From an uncultured Lachnospiraceae bacterium (GTDB lineage: Bacteria; Bacillota_A; Clostridia; Lachnospirales; Lachnospiraceae): 12,860 nucleotides of DNA. Location of the stretch: the NCBI GenBank assembly GCA_902795715.1, contig CADBME010000326.1, positions 1-12,860 of the forward strand, in the 5' to 3' direction. Numbering within the stretch: the stretch's first letter is position 1; each line of letters begins with the position of its first letter. The position numbers and the translations under genes were made by a program. Positions 6,499 through 12,845 of the stretch are shown here, one piece after another. The notes beneath the pieces are model-generated. The model searched no databases, was not told where the DNA came from, and saw only the letters and a program-made list of their open reading frames with translations.

Positions 6499-6798
6499 AT
6501 GCTTAACATTACAAAAAAGGCCAATGATAAAGAGCTTGTGATTTCCCTGGAGGGAAGACTTGATACTATGACAGCACCTGAACTGGAGAAGGAATTAAAG
6601 AATGACCTTGAGGGAGTGGAAACTCTGATCTTTGACTTCGACCAGCTTCAGTATATTTCCAGTGCAGGACTGCGCATCCTTCTTTCTGCCCAGAAACAGA
6701 TGAATAAGCAGGGAAATATGATTGTCAGAAATTCATCTGAAGAGATTATGGAGATCTTTGAAGTGACCGGTTTCTCTGATATTCTTACTATCGAATAA
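6499..6798 (+). CDS. STAS-domain anti-sigma factor antagonist (RsbV/SpoIIAA-like)
   Basis: A single STAS domain of 99 aa, cytoplasmic. The family binds and sequesters its cognate anti-sigma kinase when unphosphorylated, and is released when phosphorylated on a serine. The pattern is typical: VISLEGRLDTMTAPELE (14-30), the hydrophobic strand TLIFDFDQLQYISSAGLRILL (42-62) with the phosphorylatable serine at S54/S55 (S55 by analogy with other SSAGLR proteins), and the closing FEVTGFSDILTI. A good GGAAAGGAG site precedes the ATG. It lies downstream of an RsbW-like kinase gene and only 11 bases upstream of the next gene, so the three form a cluster. Its own strong promoter at 6424 suggests antagonist and third protein can be made in excess of the kinase. 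Confidence 0.9.
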   Translation: MLNITKKANDKELVISLEGRLDTMTAPELEKELKNDLEGVETLIFDFDQLQYISSAGLRILLSAQKQMNKQGNMIVRNSSEEIMEIFEVTGFSDILTIE

Positions 6799-6809
6799 GG
6801 AGAAACCAT

Positions 6810-7451
6810 ATGCAGACGGACAAGATTAAAGTATATTCCAATGGTGAAGGATTGGAAGAGGCATTGAATGAAACTTCCAGATTTGCTGAATATGAGCATC
6901 TTGATCCTAAGGTAAGTCTGCGTCTGCGTCTGCTTTCGGAAGAAGCCCTTGCCATGGTCCGTGCCATTACCGGAGATTTCAGTGCAGATTTCTGGCTCCA
7001 GGGTTCCGGAAAAAATAGATGCCAGATTCATCTTAAAGCGGAAACAGACATGGATTATTATAAAAAACAGGAACTGATTGACATTTCCTTCAAGAAGAGA
7101 AACGAAGCTTCAAAGGGAATTATGGGGAAGATCAGGGACTTGTTTGAAAATAGTCTTTACTCTTATGACGAGGCTTCTGAAATGCAGATGATGTATGGAG
7201 GTGCCCCACTGGTCTATGGCAATATGGGACTTACCAATGTCAGTGATACTTCCTCTGTTTTCTATACCTGGTCACTCAAAAAGTATGTAGATGACCTTGA
7301 AGTGTTCAGTGAAGATGAGGATAATGCAGAAGTTGCGGAAGCCGCATGGGATGAGCTTGAGAAGTCCATCATAGCCAACCTGGCTGACGATGTTCGTGTA
7401 TCGGTCAGCGGGAATAATGTTGAGCTTATCATTGAGAAAGCAATTGCATAA
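6810..7451 (+). CDS. Uncharacterised partner-switch cluster protein, possibly a degenerate RsbW-like fold
   Basis: Not a family I can name. 213 aa, soluble and acidic, with no cysteine pair, signal or membrane segment (one Cys at 71). The layout recalls RsbW: a helix-rich start with VSLRLRLLSEEALAMVRAITGDF (35-57), where E45 sits as the N-box glutamate but the Mg-binding Asn is M49; a strand pair DFWLQGSG and CQIHLKAETD; KGIMGKIRDLF (102-112) in the place of a G2 box; and a C-terminal strand VRVSVSGNNVELIIEKAI like the end of RsbW proteins. Roughly 110-180 is an extra segment (MQMMYGGAPLVYGNMGLTNVSDTSSVFYTWSLKKYVDD, then an acidic stretch). If homologous, it has lost ATP binding. AAGGAG lies before the ATG; it is co-transcribed with the STAS gene and followed by a strong terminator. 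The fold is inference; the gene is sure. Confidence 0.8.
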   Translation: MQTDKIKVYSNGEGLEEALNETSRFAEYEHLDPKVSLRLRLLSEEALAMVRAITGDFSADFWLQGSGKNRCQIHLKAETDMDYYKKQELIDISFKKRNEASKGIMGKIRDLFENSLYSYDEASEMQMMYGGAPLVYGNMGLTNVSDTSSVFYTWSLKKYVDDLEVFSEDEDNAEVAEAAWDELEKSIIANLADDVRVSVSGNNVELIIEKAIA

Positions 7452-7460
7452 ATGAATGGT

Positions 7461-7498
7461 AATCCTGCAGGTGCTTTTTGCTGCCTGCAGGATTTTTC
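7461..7498 (+). terminator. Intrinsic terminator after the partner-switch cluster
   Basis: AATCCTGCAGG (7461-7471) pairs perfectly with CCTGCAGGATT (7484-7494), with two further G-U pairs possible, followed by TTTTTC. It separates this cluster from the ECF sigma unit. Confidence 0.9.
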
Positions 7499-7536
7499 AC
7501 TTAGTAGGCTTTTTCTTTTTTATTTTTTTATTATCA

Positions 7537-7565
7537 TGAAACATTTGACCTTCCTTAAGTGTATA
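7537..7565 (+). promoter_or_regulatory. Candidate ECF-type (autoregulated) promoter of the sigma factor gene
   Basis: TGAAAC (7537-7542), 17 bases, then TGTATA (7560-7565). The -35 equals the TGAAAC of Bacillus SigW-like promoters, and TGTA is one base from the CGTA -10 used by that group. No sigma-A pair with correct spacing was seen nearby. A typical ECF sigma factor transcribes its own operon, which would explain this site. It lies about 60 bases before the start codon. Confidence 0.5.
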
Positions 7566-7624
7566 CCTGGTAGAAGGAGAAAAGAATTCCTTTAATCATT
7601 TCGGAAAGGAGGACAGACTTTTTT

Positions 7625-8113
7625 ATGAATGATCATCCTATGGAAAATGCTGAAAAAGCCTTGTCGCTTTACGGCACAGCCATTTTGAGAATGGCTTATT
7701 CCTATCTCCACAACATGTATGATGCAGAGGAGATTCTTCAGGAAACCATGATTCGTTATATCCGAAGCGCGCCGGTCTTTGATTCGGATGGGCATGAGAA
7801 AGCCTGGCTGCTGACTGTGACAGCCAATCTCTCAAAAAACCGGATTCGCTATAACAAAATACGGATGGCGGATCAACTGGCTGACGATCTGGCAGGACAA
7901 AAGCAGGAAGACCTGGCTTTTGTGTGGGATGCCGTTCGAATGCTGCCTGAAAAGTACAGAGAAGTGGTTCATCTTTTTTACCAGGAGGGATATTCTTCAT
8001 CCCTGATTGCAGACATCCTGAAGATACCGGAATCAACGGTTCGCGTCCGCTTGAACCGGGCCAGGACAAAGCTTAAAGATATACTAAAGGAGGCGTATGA
8101 TTTTGAAGGATAA
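7625..8113 (+). CDS. ECF-type RNA polymerase sigma factor (sigma-70 family, group 4)
   Basis: 162 aa, the size of extracytoplasmic-function sigma factors. Region 2 spans about 10-75: LYGTAILRMAYSYLHNMYDAEEILQETMIRYIR contains the core-binding and -10 recognition helices, followed by EKAWLLTVTANLSKNRIR. A short linker follows, then region 4 (about 100-155): LPEKYREVVHLFYQEGYSSSLIADILKIPESTVRVRLNRARTKLKDIL, a helix-turn-helix that reads the -35 box. Regions 1.1 and 3 are absent, as expected. AGGAGG lies 12 bases before the ATG, slightly long; ATG at 7640 is a weaker alternative. The 3' end overlaps the next gene by 17 bases, implying translational coupling to a membrane protein that probably restrains it. 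The stimulus is not readable. Confidence 0.93.
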   Translation: MNDHPMENAEKALSLYGTAILRMAYSYLHNMYDAEEILQETMIRYIRSAPVFDSDGHEKAWLLTVTANLSKNRIRYNKIRMADQLADDLAGQKQEDLAFVWDAVRMLPEKYREVVHLFYQEGYSSSLIADILKIPESTVRVRLNRARTKLKDILKEAYDFEG

Positions 8114-9521
8114 CAAATATCAGGAATTCATGTCCCATATCACACTGACTCCGGAAATAAAAGAAAGAGTAATGGAAGCCATCGAAGAGGAAATAGAAGA
8201 AATGGAAGCCGAGAAGGCTGACCTTGAGATGGTATCCGGAGAGGATAGGACAGATCGGAAAGAAGACTTCCCTGAAGAGGGAAATCAGGAAACAGGGAAT
8301 GCAGTCTTAAGTGAAAGAAATAAAGAAAGAGCAAAAGCAAAGAAGGTCTATAAAAAGGCAGGAAGAAAACCTTCCATCCTGGGTATAGGGGGAATGGCTG
8401 CGGCGGCCTGTCTCTTGCTTCTGGTCGGCACCGGCCTGGGAGCTGTCTTTGCCGGAAGAAGTTACAGCAAAGGGGATGCTTCTATGCCTGTACAGACCGG
8501 GCAGTATGCAGAAAATGACTATGATACTTCTTCCAATGAAAGCGCAGCTTACGCAGAAGAAAGCTATGACGGTGAGGATTATGACATGGAAGAGGAAGCT
8601 TTTGTAGAAGACCAGAATTACCTTCCCCAGGAGCCTTCTGTATCGGGAAATCAGGATAGCCAATCTGTATCTGCGTCAGGGTCAACAGAAGCCCTTGCTG
8701 CTAAAGATAACCAGGATAAAAGTACATATACAGATGGAGATAATGGCAGCAGCCAATCACAAGAGGACAAAAAAAGCAGCCAGTCAACGGAAAAACTGAT
8801 TTACACCTGTCGTGTGACGGTGGAAACGGAAAACTACAGAGACAGTATAAGGCAGATACGTGAATCTGTAGAAAAATGCGGGGGCTTCATTGAAAGCGAG
8901 TATGAATACGGAGACGGAGCCGGCTATGACTACAATTCCTCTGAAGAAGAAGCCGCGGATGTTTCCATCAAGCACAATAAGCTGGTGATCCGGATCCCCA
9001 TGAAGCAGTACGACAGTTTTGTAAACGGAGCATCGGCCTTCGGCAATGTAACAGAAAAGAGTCAGGATGTGGAGAACATTACCAGAGTCTACAAGGATAC
9101 CGGAACCCGGATCAAGGCATTGAAAACACAGGAAAAAAGACTTCTTCAGATGATGGAGAAAGCGGAAACCATTTCCGATATGGTTACGGTGGAAGACCGG
9201 CTGACTGATGTTCAGGCTGAACTGGAGTCTTATCAGAATTCTCTGAATGAGATGGACAGTAAGATTGACTATGGTACGGTTGAATTCTCTCTGCATCAGG
9301 TAAAAAGACTCAGCGAGCAAGGTCAGACAAGCTTTGCCCGGAAGATGAAAAACCGCTTCCTGGATGGTCTGATGGTCGTCGTGGAATTCTTCCGCGGTCT
9401 GGTTCTGGTCCTGGCTTTCCTCCTGCCCATTATTCCTCTTGTTTTGATTATCCTTCTTATCATTTTCGGAATCAGAAAAAGAAAAATGAGGAAAAAAGCA
9501 ATCAAAAAAGCAATCAAATAG
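8097..9521 (+). CDS. Membrane-anchored DUF4349 protein, probable anti-sigma factor
   Basis: 474 aa. Residues 1-90 are cytoplasmic, highly charged and helical (ERVMEAIEEEIEEMEAEKADLE), and lack the HxxxCxxC zinc motif of ZAS anti-sigma factors. TM1 is about 94-120 (ILGIGGMAAAACLLLLVGTGLGAVFAG). Residues 121-220 are an acidic Ser/Gln/Tyr-rich linker. From about 221 a DUF4349 domain begins (IYTCRVTVETENYRDSIRQI, CGGFIES, LVIRIPMKQYDSFV, then a coiled coil 341-392), ending in TM2 (424-448) and a Lys/Arg-rich tail. This suits an outside sensor coupled to an inside sigma-binding segment. The gene overlaps the sigma gene by 17 bases. The start is uncertain: AAAGGAGG ends 3 bases before ATG 8097, a tight fit, while TTG at 8103 would have a 9-base spacing. 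The anti-sigma role is inferred from position and topology. Confidence 0.85.
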   Translation: MILKDNKYQEFMSHITLTPEIKERVMEAIEEEIEEMEAEKADLEMVSGEDRTDRKEDFPEEGNQETGNAVLSERNKERAKAKKVYKKAGRKPSILGIGGMAAAACLLLLVGTGLGAVFAGRSYSKGDASMPVQTGQYAENDYDTSSNESAAYAEESYDGEDYDMEEEAFVEDQNYLPQEPSVSGNQDSQSVSASGSTEALAAKDNQDKSTYTDGDNGSSQSQEDKKSSQSTEKLIYTCRVTVETENYRDSIRQIRESVEKCGGFIESEYEYGDGAGYDYNSSEEEAADVSIKHNKLVIRIPMKQYDSFVNGASAFGNVTEKSQDVENITRVYKDTGTRIKALKTQEKRLLQMMEKAETISDMVTVEDRLTDVQAELESYQNSLNEMDSKIDYGTVEFSLHQVKRLSEQGQTSFARKMKNRFLDGLMVVVEFFRGLVLVLAFLLPIIPLVLIILLIIFGIRKRKMRKKAIKKAIK

Positions 9522-9540
9522 GAAAGAGAGTAATCGTTTC

Positions 9541-9569
9541 TTTACGATTTCGGTCTCATTTGTTATAAT
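9541..9569 (+). promoter_or_regulatory. Sigma-A promoter of the Nudix gene, with an overlapping inverted repeat
   Basis: TTTACG (9541-9546), a 17-base spacer, and TGTTATAAT (9561-9569), a perfect -10 with extended TG. An inverted repeat AATCGT (9532-9537) and ACGATT (9544-9549) covers the -35 box; it could be an operator or a weak 3' hairpin of the preceding gene (no T run follows). Transcription should start near 9576. Confidence 0.7.
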
Positions 9570-9576
9570 TGATTTG

Positions 9577-9721
9577 TAAAAAGTAAGGGGAAGTCAGTTT
9601 CGGCATGACTTTCACCATAAATAATGATGCGATTCACGGCTTGTCTGTCCGCAGGAATGGATGAGTCGTGCTTGCATGTAAGCTGTTTTGCTATACATGT
9701 TTTTTTAATAAGGAGCTTACA
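9577..9721 (+). promoter_or_regulatory. Structured 145-base leader of the Nudix gene with two exclusive folds
   Basis: Three elements are visible. A hairpin GGAAGTCA/TGACTTTC (one G-U) covers about 9589-9613. A stem CACGGCT (9635-9641) with AGTCGTG (9664-9670) encloses 22 bases. A terminator-like hairpin lies at 9675-9699. The eight bases TGTAAGCT (9677-9684), inside the left arm and loop of the terminator, are exactly complementary to AGCTTACA (9714-9721), which overlaps the ribosome binding site AAGGAG and touches the start codon. The two pairings cannot coexist. I do not recognise a known riboswitch class; it lacks the conserved GGGTTCCG-type core of ykkC RNAs. Confidence 0.5.
9675..9706 (+). 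terminator. Terminator-like hairpin just before the Nudix ribosome binding site
   Basis: CATGTAAGC (9675-9683) pairs with GCT-A-TACATG (9690-9699) with one bulged A, a 6-base loop, and seven T residues directly after (9700-9706). Only 4 bases separate the T run from AAGGAG of the Nudix gene. The stem is AT-rich, so strength is uncertain. Confidence 0.55.
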
Positions 9722-10351
9722 ATGGATCAGGGCTACAGGGAGAACAGATTGTTGGAGCTGGCTTTGGAGCTTCAGGATATTGCCCAGGCAGGCATTTATT
9801 ATGGAAGCGGGAAGTTTGACCGCCAGCGCTATGAGCAGATCAGGGAAATTGCAGCGCAGCTGATCAGCGCATGTACGGACCAGCCTCTGGAAAAGGCTAA
9901 ACTGGATTTTTGCAGTGACGTAGGCTATGTTACACCTAAACTGGACACCAGAGCGGCTATTTTCAAGGAGGGGAAGATTCTGCTTGTAAAAGAAAGCGGG
10001 GGCCTGTGGTCTCTGCCTGGCGGATGGGTGGATGCGGATGTTTCTATCATGGAGAATACGGTTAAGGAAGTCCGGGAGGAAGCCGGACTTGAGGTGACGG
10101 CGGATCGTTTGGTGGCCCTGCTGGATCTTGATAAGAATAATCTCAAGTATCATCCCTTTAAAGTGATCAAGGCTTTTGTCCAGTGTTCCATCATCGGAGG
10201 ACATTTTCACAAGAATATTGAGACGGTCGACAGTGACTGGTTTGGGCCGGATGAGCTTCCGGAACTGACAATGGATAAGAATACACCGGAACAGATTGCC
10301 ATGTGCTTTGAAGCCCATGAGGCAGAATACTGGGAGACGGTATTTGACTGA
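9722..10351 (+). CDS. Nudix hydrolase with N-terminal helical domain (YjhB / CDP-Chase-like)
   Basis: Cytoplasmic enzyme of 209 aa expected to split a nucleoside diphosphate linked to another group (ADP-ribose-type or CDP-choline-type substrates; the Bacillus cereus CDP-Chase group has the same two-part layout). Residues 1-60 form a helical Nudix_hydro_N-like domain (LLELALELQDIAQAGIYYGSGKFDRQRYEQIREIAAQLI). From about 72 the Nudix fold follows: PKLDTRAAIFKEGKILLVKE, GLWSLPGGWVDADVS, Nudix box ending KEVREEAGL, WFGPDELPEL. The metal-binding EExG is intact, but the box has Val where Glu is normal (GX5E) and Lys for Arg in RE. The start at 9722 is chosen because AAGGAG lies 6 bases before it; a GTG at 9668 would add 18 residues that run through the leader hairpin. 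Own promoter and leader; no obvious pathway partner nearby. Confidence 0.88.
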   Translation: MDQGYRENRLLELALELQDIAQAGIYYGSGKFDRQRYEQIREIAAQLISACTDQPLEKAKLDFCSDVGYVTPKLDTRAAIFKEGKILLVKESGGLWSLPGGWVDADVSIMENTVKEVREEAGLEVTADRLVALLDLDKNNLKYHPFKVIKAFVQCSIIGGHFHKNIETVDSDWFGPDELPELTMDKNTPEQIAMCFEAHEAEYWETVFD

Positions 10352-10361
10352 TCCGGTTGCC

Positions 10362-10409
10362 TGGCTGGCTGCCGGGATTCTCAAAACGGAGGTCCAGCCG
10401 GACCAGCCA
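10362..10409 (+). other. Imperfect GC-rich hairpin in the Nudix-lipoprotein spacer
   Basis: TGGCTGG (10362-10368) pairs with CCAGCCA (10403-10409); inside, CCGG (10372-10375) pairs with CCGG (10398-10401), and CTC/GAG closes a small loop. There is no oligo-T tract, so it is not a standard terminator. The rest of the 182-base spacer (to 10533) holds two TTGACA boxes at 10465 and 10478, neither with a -10 at the right distance, so the promoter of the next gene is not identified. Confidence 0.4.
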
Positions 10410-10533
10410 TAAGGACTGTGATAAAGGAAAAAAGCTCATAAGAGATGAAATGATGACTCTGCTTTTGACAGGTGGCCTTGACAGCAAGCCGTGAACAGAA
10501 AAAAAGAAAAGGGCAATAAAAAGGGGGAAAAGA

Positions 10534-11988
10534 ATGAAAGTACCAGTAAAAATGCTTGTAACTGCCATGATCGGGCTATTGCTGATCCTGGGTGCAGGAT
10601 GCGGACAGAGATCCGATTCGGGTATCGTTCTGAATAAACCGAACTATGTGGGAAAAACAGAAAAAGGGAAGCCGGAGTTTTCTTTAAAGTGGAACCGGTA
10701 TCCGGATGCCGGAGGTTATGAGATCGCCATTTACGCAGAGGGGGAAGACCCCTTTGGCCGGGGTCCCTTCGCAATCCGTTCTGTCAAGAATATTTATCAG
10801 AACAAAACAAGCGGCAGTCTTGTCTTTTTGCGCGGAGTCTATACGGACACCATCACTTACCGGGTGAAAGTCCGTCCTATTGTTGCTGTGGACTCCCTCA
10901 AGGATTCTTCCAATGACATATGGTCCAATATCTGGGAGATTCGTTTTGACAAAGGTGAATATACAGTCACTGCCACGGATAGTGATTTTGACGAGGTATA
11001 CGGTGATGGCGGATCCTCTGCTTCCGAAGATTCCACTCTTCCGGCAGGAGTAAACATCAATGGGCCGGAAACCGGAGACATTCAAATTGACAGCCAGGTA
11101 TCGGAAGACCAGAAAGATCCTGCCCTCCGCCATGTATTTCCGGAACCCCTGACCCTCTATTTGTCAAAAGAAGCCGGAGAGGACCAGGACCTCGGGACCT
11201 CGGAGATCAGCAAGCTTGTGACCGGTGTGGATGATATATCCTACGGGGAACCCAGACAGAATGACATAAGCGACCAGGAAGTGGTCGGACTCTTCTCCGA
11301 AGCAATCTCCGGAATTCAGGTAACCGGAAAGGTTGATGACATTACAGATAATAAAACATCTTTCTATTATAGCGGTCAGGATGCCAAAGGAAAAGAAATC
11401 TTCAGCTTTTCAATCTGTGACGGTATGCTGGTCGGGAAAGACGGGAGATACAGCCTGATGGGACTGGAAGCCCTGACCAATGTAAAAGGAATCATCTCGG
11501 CCGATGGCTGGACCGGCTTCCTTAATGACCAGGCGGCCAAGGCAGACAATTATGATGAGACAAAAACGGTTTCAGGAGCTTCCCTGACCGATGCCGTCGG
11601 ATACTCGACCGCCCTTATGGCAGGTAAGGCCCCCAAAAACATCATTTATCTTGGAGGAAGTATTGATTCAAAAGAAGATATGGATCCCATAAGCCTTGAT
11701 CAGGCAAAAGATCTGGATAATATCTGGAAGGCAGTGTCTGCCATGAAGATTGGAAAAGAAGAGAAAGATCCCTCCGGAGAAAACTGGCATCTGATTTTCC
11801 GTTTCTACGGGGAACATATGAATTTCTGTGAATCCGCACGGATTTCCTTTGTAGGAAATTGTGTCCGGATCGGAAACCAGTATTATCAGGTAGAAGGACT
11901 GGATTCTCTTTATGACACTGTTCAATGTGACATGTTCCGATACCTGAAGGCATTCGGAAAAGCAAAAAAGATCAGTCCTGTATACTAG
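10534..11988 (+). CDS. Putative lipoprotein with Fn3-like region and duplicated C-terminal module
   Basis: 484 aa, predicted to be exported and lipid-anchored: MKVPVK, a hydrophobic core LVTAMIGLLLILGA and Cys23. The lipobox LGAGC has Gly at -3 where Leu is usual, so processing is likely but not certain. Residues about 35-150 resemble a fibronectin type III-like fold (PEFSLKWNRYPDAGGYEIAIYAE, then TYRVKVRPIVAVD and SNIWEIRF). 151-215 is an acidic Ser/Asp linker. The C-terminal half holds two related modules, about 243-312 and 384-463, each ending in a G(K/N)xxY..xGL(E/D)(A/S)L pattern. I do not know this family. A GGGGGAAAAG site precedes the ATG. The transporter gene begins 11 bases downstream, so they are probably co-transcribed, but no shared function can be deduced. 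Confidence 0.8.
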   Translation: MKVPVKMLVTAMIGLLLILGAGCGQRSDSGIVLNKPNYVGKTEKGKPEFSLKWNRYPDAGGYEIAIYAEGEDPFGRGPFAIRSVKNIYQNKTSGSLVFLRGVYTDTITYRVKVRPIVAVDSLKDSSNDIWSNIWEIRFDKGEYTVTATDSDFDEVYGDGGSSASEDSTLPAGVNINGPETGDIQIDSQVSEDQKDPALRHVFPEPLTLYLSKEAGEDQDLGTSEISKLVTGVDDISYGEPRQNDISDQEVVGLFSEAISGIQVTGKVDDITDNKTSFYYSGQDAKGKEIFSFSICDGMLVGKDGRYSLMGLEALTNVKGIISADGWTGFLNDQAAKADNYDETKTVSGASLTDAVGYSTALMAGKAPKNIIYLGGSIDSKEDMDPISLDQAKDLDNIWKAVSAMKIGKEEKDPSGENWHLIFRFYGEHMNFCESARISFVGNCVRIGNQYYQVEGLDSLYDTVQCDMFRYLKAFGKAKKISPVY

Positions 11989-11999
11989 AGGAAGAAACC

Positions 12000-12845
12000 A
12001 TGCCCAAGATAGCAGCAATAATCGGTGTGCTTGGCTTATCCTTTTCCTCCATTTTTGTCCGGCTGGCTGACGCCGACAGCCTGGTGCTGGCTTTTTACAG
12101 GATGCTCTTTGCCTGCATACTTCTCTTACCCTTCATTTTAAAAACATCTATACAAGAATACAAAAAAGTCCCGGTTAATCAACTGGGACTCTGTCTTGTC
12201 AGCGGTGTATGCTTCGCCATGCACCTGCGCTGTGCATTTCTTGCTTTTGGAATGACCAGCATCGCAGCGGCAACTGTTCTGGTCAACACGGAAGTGTTTT
12301 TTGTTGCCCTGGGCGGTTTGGCTCTGGGTGAAGACAGGATTCGGATGAAACAATGGATCGGTATTTTTCTGGCATTTTACGGAAGTATCATCATTGCCAT
12401 GGGCGATGCCGGAGGGGGAGGATCTCTGCTGATGGGAGACCTGGCAGCCCTTATGGGCGCATTGTTCTCAGCAGGCTATACCCTGATCGGGAAAAAAAGC
12501 AGAAAGTATCTGACAACCAATGCCTATACCGGGCTGGTCTACCTGGGCGCAGCCCTGACACTGGCCCTCAACATGGGAATAGAAAAAAAGCCCTTTACCG
12601 GCTATGCCCCCTATAATTACCTTTTGGCCCTGGGCATGACCCTGGTATGCACATTCCTGGGCCACAGCCTTTTCAGCTGGTGCCTCAAGTTCGAAAGCGC
12701 ATCCTACGTCTCTCTGGTGAAACTGCTCGAGCCGGTATTCGCATCCGTCATGGCACTACTATTATTCCGGGAAATCCCTCCATCCGTGACATTGGCAGGA
12801 GGAATCCTGGTAATCGGAGGAATCGCAGGATATATACTCCTGTAG
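12000..12845 (+). CDS. EamA/DMT-superfamily transporter
   Basis: Integral membrane protein of 281 aa with about ten hydrophobic segments in two EamA halves, the layout of drug/metabolite exporters. Half one: IGVLGLSFSSIFVRLADADSLVLAFYRMLFACILLLPF is the typical first-helix pair (the FxR...S..xxAFYR pattern), followed by a helix pair ending GGLALGEDRI. Half two begins near 145 (LLMGDLAALMGALFSAGYTLIGKK) and ends with LEPVFASVMALLLFREIPPSVTLAGGILVIGGIAGYILL, the canonical closing helices. The short charged loop EYKKVPVNQ separates early helices. Substrate cannot be predicted; relatives export amino acids or other small metabolites. AGAGGAAG lies before the ATG, 11 bases after the lipoprotein stop. 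The gene is complete: TAG at 12843-12845, directly overlapping a dispersed repeat. Confidence 0.92.
   Translation: MPKIAAIIGVLGLSFSSIFVRLADADSLVLAFYRMLFACILLLPFILKTSIQEYKKVPVNQLGLCLVSGVCFAMHLRCAFLAFGMTSIAAATVLVNTEVFFVALGGLALGEDRIRMKQWIGIFLAFYGSIIIAMGDAGGGGSLLMGDLAALMGALFSAGYTLIGKKSRKYLTTNAYTGLVYLGAALTLALNMGIEKKPFTGYAPYNYLLALGMTLVCTFLGHSLFSWCLKFESASYVSLVKLLEPVFASVMALLLFREIPPSVTLAGGILVIGGIAGYILL

Noticed and set aside
9577..9721. ykkC-type nucleotide riboswitch, known to occur before some Nudix genes
   Set aside because: The conserved ykkC core sequences are not visible; the leader is structured but of unknown class.
9563..10384. Opposite-strand open frame (273 codons) across the Nudix gene
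   Set aside because: Antisense to a clear Nudix gene with promoter and ribosome binding site; the translated sequence shows no domain and runs through the leader.
10465..10483. Two TTGACA boxes before the lipoprotein gene
   Set aside because: The sequences 17 bases downstream (GC-rich or A-only) do not resemble a -10 box.
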